NCBI GenBank assembly: GCA_963966185.1
Contig: CAWZYM010000376.1
Coordinates: forward strand, 182,001-246,000
Reading direction: 5' to 3'
Length of the DNA stretch: 64,000 nt
DNA from: Rhabditoides inermis
Lineage: Eukaryota > Nematoda > Chromadorea > Rhabditida > Rhabditidae
Shown: piece by piece, positions 51,499 to 61,743 of the stretch
Layout: each line of letters begins with the position of its first letter
Position numbering within the stretch: position 1 is the first letter of the stretch
Translations under genes and position numbers: made by a program
The notes under the pieces: model-generated
The model's database searches: none
Told to the model about the DNA's origin: nothing
Seen by the model: only the letters and a program-made list of their open reading frames with translations

Positions 51499-53547
51499 TG
51501 TTGAACTATTGGAGCAGGTTTGTGTACTATTTCGATTGATAAAATGCATGAGCTTTTGTTGCATTACGTTGGGTAACACAAACTCTTCTCTTACGGAAGT
51601 CCTTTTTAAAGATAATGAATGTACTTTTATTGGATTTCATATAAATCTATTTACATTAACATAAACCACAAAACATTTTTTTTAAAGAAATTTAACAGTT
51701 CACCCATCTTGTCGAGTTCAAAATTGTATAAATTTTGCAAAAAAGAATTTAGGTAATGCTGATAGGAAAATTTACAATCCCAATGTCATTTCTATGTAAA
51801 ATCATATAGTACAAAAAGTTTGCCACCAGCCGGAACCGAACTCGAGCCATGTATCTCAACGGGCGCAATCGCTAACCACAACACTACTGTGCACACGACA
51901 GGGCACGCGATCTGAACGATATCAGTGCAATCCACAGGCAGTGCGGAATGTGCACTCCCTGTCTGCTGGGGGCAGCCGGTGCGCGCCACACCCCCCTTAA
52001 AGTGACAATTTCACTTAAAAATGATATTATACTGATGAAAAGTTAATGAAAACATCAAATAACTTCTACTAAAACTGAAAACTAGAACTTTTTTTCATGG
52101 TTTTAAACTATTTTTTGCCCCAAAAAATAGTTGATTTTGAATGCTTTATGGGTAAAAAGTGAGGTTACATCACAGCTGAGTGTCTAAAACGTCTTGAATG
52201 ACGGGAATTTTGAAATAAAGTTTTTAAATGAAATTCAGTTTCTAGCATAAACTGAAGTCGTAGAAGCCGATAAACATATCCCTATGTGATATGCATCTCG
52301 AGTTCAATAGTTATAGCCAGAATTTGTAAAGCGCGCCAATTCAAAATTCAAAATTTTCCGATTGCGGATCAATAAAATTGTCACTTTAAGGGGGTTCTTA
52401 GCTACTCGGCAGACCCTAACGCATAGTCGGACCTCTGCGCTCTCCGTGAAAGCACACTATTTTGTCTTCCACTCGCGTGTTCGAGCCTCTATAGCATCGA
52501 TAGACCCAAACGGGAGCATTTGACCCTAACGAATCCCCATTACAATCCGAGCGATAGAGGGTTGTTAGAAGGTTAATAGAGGCTCGCCTCTGTTCGAGGC
52601 ACCCTCTATCAACCTTCTATTACCCCTCTATCGAGCCTCGAACGCGCTTCGATCAAGGTTCTTGTTTGGGTCTATCGATGCTGTAGAGGCTCGATCGAAC
52701 ACGCGAGTGGAAGACGAAATAGTGTGCTTTCACGGAGAGCGCAGAGGTCCGAACAAGCGTTAGGCTCTACCGAGTAGCTAAGAACCCCCTTTAGAAAACC
52801 ATTCGTACACGGGGGATTGCCTGCCTCTCAGGGGGCGCGCGCGCGCGTATCTCTCTTCCTACAACAGCTAGCGTTACCATAATCAAAACTTAACTATTTT
52901 CTAACATCCTGATAACATCTATCAGCATCACATTGTTCTCGCAAAGATTCTAAGATACCTTTCGTTCAATCGCCTTTTGCCGATTCTAGCGCGTGACTAT
53001 TCTTAACACAAACCAACCAGCGCTGCCGCGCTGATTGTAATTTGATAGATTGATTATTTCCAAACCGCCTAACTACATAATGTCAAGTATTGCTTTATCG
53101 ATTTATCGATCGATTCCAGAACAATCTCTCTCTCCCTCCTCGCAGATCCTGCTGGCCAGCCGTGGCAGAGTGTTGATGTGGGCCGGCAGTGCGGTGAGGT
53201 AAATCGATTTATCGATTACTTAACAATACTACTCCTGAATTATTGTTTTATAAAAAAAAACGTAGCACCTCGCATCGACCGCAACGTCAAAAGAGCTCCC
53301 GTAGTCGTAGACTTTTTATCTGTGCATTTGTATTTCATTGAGGTGAGGAAGAAACGTGACGAAGAACCAACAATAAAGAAAACCAACCAACAACGTGTTT
53401 TTGGTGGCTGAGTTCAAAAATTGTCCTTCCAGCACGGCCTCGTTTCTTCCCTTGCTCGACTGGCTGGGAGTGACCCTGGCGTTCCTCCCGTACTCCATTC
53501 TCTCACTCGGGCTGCTTGTATGGCTAGCCTGCATCTACCCACAGTAG
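43065..53547 (+). CDS. Major facilitator transporter, SLC2 (sugar) type, 16 exons, about 472 aa
   Basis: Predicted 12-TM plasma-membrane transporter. Exons: 43065-43146, 43266-43313, 43746-43857, 44185-44269, 44670-44808, 45888-45961, 46058-46169, 46336-46404, 46690-46727, 47021-47128, 47541-47584, 47688-47778, 49796-49883, 50340-50500, 53146-53198, 53433-53547; phases agree. TM4 region LLSRLLIGAGAGIGFVCATV followed by CELVPYPGRPSH matches the GR(L/F)xxGxxxG...E..P..RG pattern. An acidic cytoplasmic loop (EREEDVELEYNG) separates the halves. GVPALLAFSTALFSRTGLD matches TM7 of SLC2 proteins, and RPTLNRRK the TM8/9 loop. The ATG abuts TTTTTCCAG. The donor of the 50340 exon (GTGAAA) is the least certain junction. 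Substrate unknown; another MFS family is possible. Introns hold a minisatellite, SINEs and a MITE. Confidence 0.75.
43492..43559 (-). promoter_or_regulatory. Candidate 21U-RNA unit
   Basis: Minus-strand TATGTTTCAC, then CAAT with T at 43512, spacing 39, in a transporter intron, antisense. Confidence 0.5.
45115..45285 (-). mobile_element. tRNA-like SINE, second type
   Basis: On the minus strand GGGTTGGCCGAGTGGATAGC and, downstream, GGTTCGATTCCCCTCGCGGG resemble A and B boxes of a tRNA-Ser/Leu-like gene, followed by a non-tRNA body. In a transporter intron. Confidence 0.6.
45626..45692 (+). promoter_or_regulatory. Candidate 21U-RNA unit
   Basis: TACGTTTCAT, then TAAT with T at 45672, spacing 38, in a transporter intron, sense. 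Confidence 0.45.
46480..46596 (-). mobile_element. tRNA-like SINE, third type
   Basis: On the minus strand GCGGCGGTAGCGCAGTGCAT, then GGGTTCGATGCCGCCCGTGG. The tRNA-like head is followed by a short body. In a transporter intron. Confidence 0.55.
47448..47514 (-). promoter_or_regulatory. Candidate 21U-RNA unit
   Basis: Minus-strand TTCGTTTCAC, then CATT with T at 47468, spacing 38, in a transporter intron. Confidence 0.35.
48087..49290 (+). repeat. 153-bp minisatellite, about 8 units, in-frame
   Basis: Units begin GGAAATCACACCATCACACC and end CATATTGCCATACCGGCAGA. The unit is 51 codons, so one frame stays open for 428 codons, but it lies in a transporter intron and is not thought to be coding. 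At one site, units read T,T,C,T,T,C,T,T, a three-unit higher-order pattern. Confidence 0.97.
49270..49485. repeat. CACCAC / GTGGTG inverted low-complexity block
   Basis: After the minisatellite, CACACCACC-type sequence (49285-49345) faces its complement (GTGGTGTGATGGTG type, 49365-49485) and could fold into a hairpin. AACTCCATATTGCC then repeats the end of the minisatellite unit. Confidence 0.8.
51072..51117. repeat. 46-bp near-perfect palindrome
   Basis: Centred on CTGCAG with GCGCTCTATCTGCAGATAGA at its core and A/T runs outside; one mismatch. In the last large transporter intron. Confidence 0.95.
51275..51616. repeat. 105-bp inverted arms flanking a (TA)n tract
   Basis: 51275-51379 and 51512-51616 are near-identical inverted repeats (for example GCAACAAAAGCTCATGCATT). 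Between them is (TA)n of about 30 units. It may be a MITE or a hairpin at a fragile TA tract. Confidence 0.85.
51815..51990 (-). mobile_element. tRNA-like SINE remnant
   Basis: On the minus strand AGTGTTGTGGTTAGCGATTG, then CGAGTTCGGTTCCGGCTGG. The box spacing fits a tRNA head, with unrelated sequence upstream. Confidence 0.5.
52389..52790. mobile_element. 402-bp foldback MITE, copy 1, TTA target duplication
   Basis: Termini AGGGGGTTCTTAGCTACTCGG-type (AGGGGGTTCTTAGCTACTCG) with long inverted arms. TTA flanks both ends. The centre has GGTTGTTAGAAGGTT facing its complement. No ORF. In a transporter intron. Confidence 0.88.
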
Positions 53548-54796
53548 AGCAAGTGTCTGAGAAAACGTTGCGAATGAGTCGTTATGATAAAATATCTGTA
53601 TCAGTTGTCCTTTTTCTGTTTTCTGTTTCTCATGTTTTGTCCCTACCACGGTTTTGTCCAGGCAAGGCCGGACAAACCGACCAGTCACTGGAATACAGGA
53701 AGATAAAAGTGGCCGGTGGCCAGTCGAACGGCTCGTTTCGGTCGAAGTTGGACAAATTTGCCACAAGAAGGGGAAATAATCGAGATTCCGCTAGCGTATT
53801 ATGAAACTGTCCCAAGTGAGACGAGAGAGACGAGACGAGAGAGACAAGGGAGACCCAAGTTACAGCTTTGCGTCTGTTTTGGCCGTATCTTTCTCAAAAA
53901 CAAAACAATTTTCTTTTTACAAAATTTAGGGGTTACAAAAGTTTTCAATAAAACGTTTCACACAATAATTTAAAAATATCTAATTTGTGAACTTGTACTT
54001 CTGTCACCAATTTCACAAGGCTTTACCCATCCTATTTTCTTATCATGTACCGCTCACATATCACATGAAAGATATGACATAATTTGTTTGTTCGCGGTGA
54101 TGTGATCGTTCGAGAAGACAGTTTCGTAATAATCTAACGATTCAAAAAATATATGATAAATAAACGTGTCGTATCGTATCGAAATAACGCTGAGATGTTT
54201 TGGAGACAGCCGGTATTGCCGCCCGCCCGCCGCCCTCTCTCAAACCGCACAGTCCTTCGACCTCATGACTTTCGGCGCGAGTTTTCCATTCGAAACGCAA
54301 ACAACGTGAGCGTTATTCGAATGCATCCTTAACTTATTCAATTATGCAAAGTTCTACTAACTTATTCAATTATGCAAAGTTCTACGAGTTCGTTTCAATC
54401 GTACCATGATAGTCATAAATGTCAAGTATCCCCCCGATTCAAGAGATTACTCTGCGGAGGCATTCAAAAATTTAGTGCCAACGCTTTTATAACTACAGCT
54501 CTGACCTATTTCCACCAATTTTTCATCTTGGATTTTGTATGTAATTGTTGTTGTCGATCTTAAGACGTCATCATCTACCAAATATACCTCATTCAGGATT
54601 CGGTTTCATGATAATTATTCCCTTTAACTGCCTACTGTCCGTTCAAGGTCACATGTGATCTAGCATACCCCAATCAAACAAGAGTCGTCTTGGACGTCTT
54701 ATCAGTGATTCATTTTGCAATCTCGTCTACGCATCGCAACGAAAACTCACAAGCAACCTATCGTTTTTTTTCCGCTGGTCTTTCCATGCATGTCGT

Positions 54797-54871
<75 letters not shown>

Positions 54872-55018
54872 TATTTCTAGATCCGTTCATTTTGATCCAG
54901 TTTTTTCATCGTAGCATGCATTTGTTGTTGTTGTCGTTGTTGTTGTTGTTGGTGTTGTTGTAGTAGTAGTAGTAGTAGTCGTAGTAGTAGCAGTAGTAGT
55001 TATTGTTGTTGTTGTTGG

Positions 55019-55074
<56 letters not shown>

Positions 55075-56241
55075 CACACGTTTCCGGATGCCTTACTCGC
55101 CACAAGAGCTCGATGAGAAGATCGCGAGATGGCGCCGTGAAGCGCACAAGAGACAGAACAGGCTGTCCACTGTACCGTTCCCCATGTGGGGAAGAATAGT
55201 CCCTTGTGCTCCTGTGCAAGTGGTTCACCGCATTCAAACCCTTCTGTGAAACAGTTCCTATAACTGTCCACTGTCCCGTTCCCCGTTCCATATGACATGT
55301 GATCTCAGCATAACTCCCGGGTGTTATATGTTTATCAGCATAACAGTGTATGGATTAGGGATCACATTAGGACAGATGGAGTATTTCTGAAAGTTCTGTG
55401 ATCGATCTAATCAGAGGGTGAGCGCGATGCAATATAAGAAGGAAAAGGATTCATGCATGTGGTTTCGACTTGCATGAACCTTTTTCGCACTTACCAGTTG
55501 ACAACAGCTGAGTCTTATCGAAATTGATGCAGATGCGAAACGAACTTTATCACCCTGAAAGGTGGCGGTTTCGAAATACATTAATTTGTTATCAGAAACA
55601 ATGAGATATCAATATGGTTGAATAGCAGGTTTGATCTTTTGATACCTTGAAATACGAACCGCGACTTTTTGTTCTGTCTTACTTACATATTGGAGTAGAG
55701 CTATCTGCTAGATCACACCACGCGCACCACTGCCGCACCAATAGCTGGTGTAAGCTACGGCCTATGAAGCGCTCGCATCGCAGTAGTTTGTTTATCTCGT
55801 CTTGGCTTGTGCCGCTGTCTATTCAGGCAGTGCGGCTTTGACATTTGGAAGACTCGAACATTTCGAGTTCTGTCGTTTGTCAAATTCCCAAAATTTCACT
55901 AACAGTACCAGCAAAAAGCAAATGAACTATCACGATGTTTATGTTTCAGCTGGGACACGACACAAGATTGTAAGAAAAAAGACAATTTAGAATTTAGTAA
56001 AACAATTATTATTTGAAAATAAGCTATGTAATTTTGAGTGTGGACACAATCGAGACAATTGTCCGCTGCTTTTTTTGTCCATTCGATTTTCGAGAAGCGA
56101 TTGTCCGCTCGATTTTCAAATGTCCGCTAGATTTCCAAAAGTCTCTTAAAGCATTTTTCACCCGAAAGAACAAGTAAAATATGTGAGAACAAGTGAAAAC
56201 AAAAAAGTAAACTAACGAAGAAAGAATGTGCAAGCAAAAGT
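53548..56241. other. Intergenic interval between transporter and PARP
   Basis: No gene recognised. Holds (TA)n at 54798-54868, a compound (GTT)/(GTA) tract at 54923-55074 and AT-rich sequence. A 54-codon stretch after the GTT tract (from 55090, PYSPQELDEKIARWRREAHK) looks protein-like but has no partner exons. Confidence 0.4.
54798..54868. repeat. (TA)n microsatellite
   Basis: About 35 TA units. Confidence 0.95.
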
Positions 56242-59200
56242 ATGTTAAGTGATCGAGAGGAGGAGGAGGAGGAGGAGGAGGAGCAGGAAGGAGTGGACAA
56301 CGACGGATTTCAGGACATGGTGCGTGGAACGGATAGAGAAGAGAATGATAAAGTCAGAATCAGCGAGGTAGTCCTTGGCACGCTATGCGTCCAGCACGCG
56401 GATGGTGGACACGCGACGCGGACCTGTCTTTCTCTCTCTTTTCTAGTACTCTCTCCGCGTCTATGACCGTAGGAAGTGAGAGGGGCGAGAGGTGCAACTT
56501 CTGATTACGAGTAACACGAATAACATTTACTACCGTGTATGTGATATGAAAGTGAACAAGGCATCATATAGTGATATATGATGATATATGATGATATAAT
56601 GATCTATTAAGTGAACAGAGTGATTAGATACGGTAGCGGTAAATATGTATGTAGGTTAAAATATGTATGTTAGAGCACATAGTTTCTGGAATAGCCTTTC
56701 ATCTGAAGTCGTGGGAGTGAGGGATGCGGGGCGGTTTAGAGAGCTCGTCAGGGCTAGTTCTAGCGGTTTCCCGTCGTCTCGGATTCGTGCATCATGACTG
56801 GAGAGTCAGGGCGTCTCTCGCACGTCGTCTCACCTGCACTTCTTGTGTCTCTTTCAATTTCAACGTGTATTATATGTGACCATCACTCTGCCAGTACCCT
56901 TGAACAAGGCGCAGTAGTACCTCATTTTGTTTTAGTTTTACCATTTTTAATTTTGTCACACAATCGTATTATCACATATTTCGCCAGTGTCTATCCGCAA
57001 TTTCTTGCATACTCTATCAAACATACATGCGATAAACTTATTATTATTAATGAATGATAACGTCAGCTCTCTGTATTATTTGGAAATGTGTAAAACCAAA
57101 TCGAAGTGTTTTTTTCAATGCTGTTCAACAGTCGCGAAACCGTTGGATGATTTTTTTAGAACGCCCATCAATTCCTCGTAAAGGAAATCAGGGAGCTGCA
57201 GCGGAGGGGTGACTATTTTATATTTTCTTGAAATAGATAGAGAGAAATAGAGAGGGAGAGAAAAAGAGAGGGAGGTAGAGAGATGAAAAAAGAGTGATCC
57301 ACATCAGACCCTCTCTCGTCCGGCCTGCCTTCCGTGGACCTAGTCGACGAGCGTGACTCTTACTCGTACACAGTCGTCCTGCGACCCACAACCGATACAG
57401 TGGCGGTGAGTGAGTGGATTGTCAGTTTCAACAGTCAACAACTCCCTGACATTTCACGATATTGAAATTGTTAACAGTCCTACAAAAATTCGACGGGTCA
57501 CAGAACTGACAAAATGTGCTTTAAGAGAATTAAGATTCGGAGAGGACTTTCTCACGCTATTCCTCCCGAATATTATAGGAGCTGTGTATGATATTGATTG
57601 TGTACTTAGGCGTTTTTTCGCGAGAGCTGGGCGCTGGAAGGCAAGTTCATCGAACTCCACGTGACCAACGTCAACAAGATCAGCTACCGGAACATTGGTG
57701 GGTTGAGCACATACACAGTTTGCTCATTACATAGTTTTCTTTGTGCGTTGTGAGTGAGATGTGTTTGTTTGTGAAAGAGACTCGAGCTTGCAGGCTGTGG
57801 CGCGTTCGAGGCAACGACGCTGCGTCCGCAGGTCCGCGTGCCACACGAGGTGCACACTTGCATCGTCGCCCAGCAGCTGGCCAATGTCAGTGTACATAGT
57901 CTTATACACACCCCACACATTGTTGTAGTTTATCAGAAACGCGCCACCAGACTCGTTCACTAGCACGCTAACAAATACATGTATCTTTATTGAATAATGT
58001 CCATTCATATCGATCGTTTCAGTTTGCGCGGGGCTACATTGGCTCCCACTACGTGGTCGACAGTGAGGCTCACATGGATCCCGACCAGCATCCCGCCTTT
58101 TTCTCCAATCTCTTCTTCGAGATGGAAAATCGATTGAGGAGTCTGACCGAGTGAGCTCACTTGTCATTGGTAGCAGCAATATTCAAGTAAATGCAATGTC
58201 ATGAACGATGAGGATTTTAAAACAACAAGATACACAACAGCAACCTGTTTTGATTCACAAGCATGTATGGTTTCAAAAATTCTGACTGACTATCTAACAA
58301 ACCATTTTGACAGGTACTGTGTGGCATGCAACAAGGCTCTGCCCGCCGCCGGTCTTCTCCCATCCATCTGCGTTTCCGAGCTGTGCACTTTTCAGTACCA
58401 GGAGCTTAGTGAGTTGCAGCTCACATACCTACTACGGTTATCTCACAATTTGTTTTTTAGAAATTGACGCAAATAGTTCTCTTTAGAACTACGACGGCCT
58501 GACTGCTCCGCGCGCGTCTCCCGAAGTTATGGAGCTGCTCATCGTACTTCTGAGTCGGGCAAACGACACGCCCTTCACAAGGTTTGTGCAGCTATGTTTT
58601 GGAATATAAAATGTTTGATTATACGTATTCAAAGATGATGTAGTAGGATTAATTACGCTCACTGTGATTTTAGAAACGGTAAACAGTGCAACGAGAGAGA
58701 AAAAGCGTTGAAGTCGGATCCCGTGAGTGAATGGTTCTTTTTCATCGTTATGCTTTCAATTTCAGGAAATGCCGCGAGCTTAACATGTTCGAGTACTGGA
58801 GTAGTGAGAGTGAATGGGACTAAGAAGCAGTGGAAGAAGAGGAACAAGAGGGAGAACAAGATGAAGCGATTGAGCGTGTCTACGATGACAACGCGTACTC
58901 GGACGATGACGACGTGGAAAACAGTTCGGATGAACCGGCGGTGAGTCAGTCGCACATGTCACTGGTAGCAGCGAGTTAGACGCATATCGATCTTCCAGAT
59001 TGTCTATTCGCGCTGGCTCACAAATCCCGACGATGTTAGTAACGATTTCTAATACACTGAACTAAATAGAATTCAATTCACTCGTTGTTTGACCATGAAA
59101 CGAATGAGGGAGGAAATTGAAAGAGTTTCTCCCACTTCAAGGCAATCGAAGAACACTGAATACTCCAAATATTCAGTCTGACCAGTCCGAGCAGGCCCGT

Positions 59201-61249
59201 CCACGGCGGCGGGTGCGCCGGTCCGTGCAACGCGTGAGCATCGAGGAATGGACGCCCGTCACTCCCTCCACCGGCCGGAGAGAGCAACTGCCCGACGCGC
59301 GTACGTGCTCACGTCTTTTCAAGAGCTGAACCCCTTTTCAGACATCGGTCGCAACGCCGATAGCGAATCAACAACGTGGAACCAGCAGACACTTCTGCAC
59401 ACGTTCATTGGTAGTAGTTATCCACTTTTGTACGTACTATGGTAAGTATTATAGCATCAGTGCCGTGCACGCGACGCATTCTCGCATCCGCGGCCGAATA
59501 CGAGAAGTTCAGGAAGAAGCGACCGCGGGCTGCCGCGCTTCTGGAGTGGTAAGCGTGAGAAGCATTAATGTAATGTAATGTTTATCCTAATCGGCAAGGA
59601 AAGGCACACACAGAAGCAACAAATAACGAAAAAACAAACACACGAATGTACGTGCTACCGTAATATTTGGGTATATAGATGCTGCTGCCGTAGGAGACAG
59701 ACTGCAGTAGAGTGACCACACCCGCGCCCCTGATGCCTATCCCGGCACCGCTCTCAGTGAAGTGGCTACCACATAGTGGAGTAGTGCCTAACTGAGATTG
59801 ACGAAGACACGCCACACGCTGCATTGCGCGGTATAGTGCAGTCGCTGTATATGATTTCAGCATGCTTGGTGCAGATCAAGACCCCGTTTTGGTTCAGGCT
59901 TGTCATTACACTGCCCGCTTACCTGCACCAACTTTTACCTGATCTTCACGTTGGCGCGTTCGGATGCGATAATCAGTGAGTCACAATTAACAAAAATATG
60001 CATAACATGTGATATATCAAAAAGAACACAGTTTGTGTCACAGAAACATCGAAAGTGATTGTTGCGTCCATCGAATCTGTTAGTGATACCAATAAAGATG
60101 AGTAACTCGGTGTCTGAGAGTGTTCTTCCAGGTTTCTCGTCTTTGCCGACACACCAGTCAAGCACGCGCGCTTCCAGGAGCTGAAGAAGGAGCACGGCGG
60201 CGAGACGCGCTTCCTATTTCAGTGAGTAGTGTAGACTATTGTATCAATCTTAGTTCTGATAACTTATAGCGGTTCGCCAATTTGCAACTGGCACTCCATT
60301 CTGCGCGCCGGGCTGAAGAACTACTCGAACACGAAGGTGATATCATGGCAGTGGAGTTGTCTTGGCTGTTTGTACTATATCGTAACTATTGGTTATTTCA
60401 GTTGTAAATCTCATGTTGCAGTTTCAATCATCTGGCTCGTATTACGGCCCAGGAATCTACCTGTCTAGCGAGCTCAAGTACAGCATGGAGTGAGTACTTG
60501 CACACAAGCAGGAAAGACATGAATCGATTGAGCTAGTGAGAAGGGTTCGTGACAAAAAACTAAGAGAAGTTCTTTTAATGCGGTGTGAGTAGCTGTGTTT
60601 TCACCATGCGCACTTGCTTCTCTACAGCCTTGTCGGTGGCCGAACGCGGTTCTAATTCCAGCTACGCGACTCGCCAGTCTCTTCCGGACCGCTCGCCCTC
60701 TCACTGCTCCTCGGACTGCTGTCGCGACAAGCATCCCATGGCCACGCGGGCCGCCGTAGTCGTCGCTGTGTGTGAGGGTGCGTCCGTAACTGTCGGTCGG
60801 TACGGAACGATTTTAAGAAGCGAACACTGTTGTTCTAGCACTGTTGTGTCAGCAGGCGTTACTGATTTTTTTTTTAAAATTCAGTTGTTTGCCACGGACT
60901 AGAGCAGACTAAGAAAAAAGTGTTTTTCACCGTAGAGGACGACGACTACGTCTGCGTCCGGATGCTGCTCGTGTGAGTGGGTGGCGCTTAGCGCCGGCTC
61001 GTTTGTGTTAGCAAACCTTTTGTTTTGCAGGATTCTGAAGCTTGTAGTTTCAGATTTGAGAAATACGATCGGAAGACCAGCTACCCGGCAATCACCGATG
61101 ACGACTGCGAGAAGATTCCAAAAGTAAAACCTAACGAATCAAGTGAAAGGTTTTCACTGATCGTATTGTTGCAGATCATTGATGCTCTTACTCACGACAT
61201 CTCCTTCGCATCCCGACAGAAACTGTTGCAGCAGACCAGAGACGAATGA
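56242..61249 (+). CDS. PARP6/PARP8-like mono-ADP-ribosyltransferase (21 exons)
   Basis: Exons: 56242-56319, 57160-57208, 57308-57405, 57610-57697, 57794-57885, 58023-58150, 58314-58408, about 58487-58579, 58766-58940, 58999-59034, 59177-59300, 59342-59410, 59455-59548, 59898-59975, 60132-60221, 60270-60336, 60422-60489, 60662-60777, 60885-60972, 61054-61123, 61175-61249. The N-terminus is acidic (poly-Glu). A zinc-ribbon-like EYCVACNKAL...ICVSELC block precedes the catalytic domain: RFLFHGSPICNWHSILRAGL (catalytic HG) and SYYGPGIYLSSELKYS (catalytic Tyr), as in PARP6/8. Two anomalies: the 58408/58487 join does not keep the expected frame unless a later acceptor near 58525 is used, and the 58766-58940 exon has an in-frame TAA at 58820 unless a 21-nt GT-AG segment is removed. 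AATAAA-type signals follow the stop. Convergent with the lipase. Confidence 0.82.
56666..56797 (+). mobile_element. Non-LTR retrotransposon ORF2 C-terminal fragment
   Basis: RAHSFWNSLSSEVVGVRDAG, followed by FRELV and a TGA, resembles the FWNSLP-x-EVV tail common at the end of LINE reverse transcriptase ORFs. Only this end remains, inside intron 1 of the PARP gene. Confidence 0.5.
59036..59104 (-). promoter_or_regulatory. Candidate 21U-RNA unit
   Basis: Minus-strand TTCGTTTCAT, then CAGT with T at 59056, spacing 40, in a PARP intron. Confidence 0.35.
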
Positions 61250-61344
61250 TATCAACAACTGAATGTGACCGCCAACAATCAGTGATAGCAAAGATGATTT
61301 TAAATATTATTATGAGTTTTGCAATGAATTGTATTAATCTAATA

Positions 61345-61622
61345 ATAAAGGTAAAGGTAAATGTATCCCTCCTATTCAAAAGATTCATTTTGCGGAGGGG
61401 GTAGAAAGAGGTCTATGGTACTACACCATAGCCCAACGATTTTCCAACGACAGCATATTTTCGCAATAATGTGCCCGTGGGTGGCCTACCCTGCGGATCA
61501 CTTTCGCAGCAGACTGCTACCAACAACCAACACCTTGGTACGGTCAAGCGCCCGGGAGGTGATCGAACCCCCGATCCACCGAGTATAGCGGACATCGCTA
61601 ACCACTGCACTACGATGTGCTC
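61345..61622 (-). mobile_element. tRNA-derived SINE, copy 2
   Basis: Head GTAGTGCAGTGGTTAGCG and GGTTCGATCACC, body with GTAGGCCACCCACGGG, tail with repeated ACCTTT. It lies between the convergent PARP and lipase genes, on the opposite side of the lipase end from copy 1, so the insertions are independent. Confidence 0.8.
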
Positions 61623-61743
61623 GTCGAGATGTACAGAAACCGCACCGTAAATTGGTGGTTGTTTGGTGAAGAGGGTACAGCATTTGCATAGTCTTTATTT
61701 ACACGATTCACATCAGCATTGCCTACAGTGTAAAGCCTTGTGT

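Noticed and set aside
54887..55291. Gln/Thr-rich ORF
   Set aside because: Produced by the GTT/GTA microsatellite; only the short stretch after it looks protein-like and it lacks partner exons.
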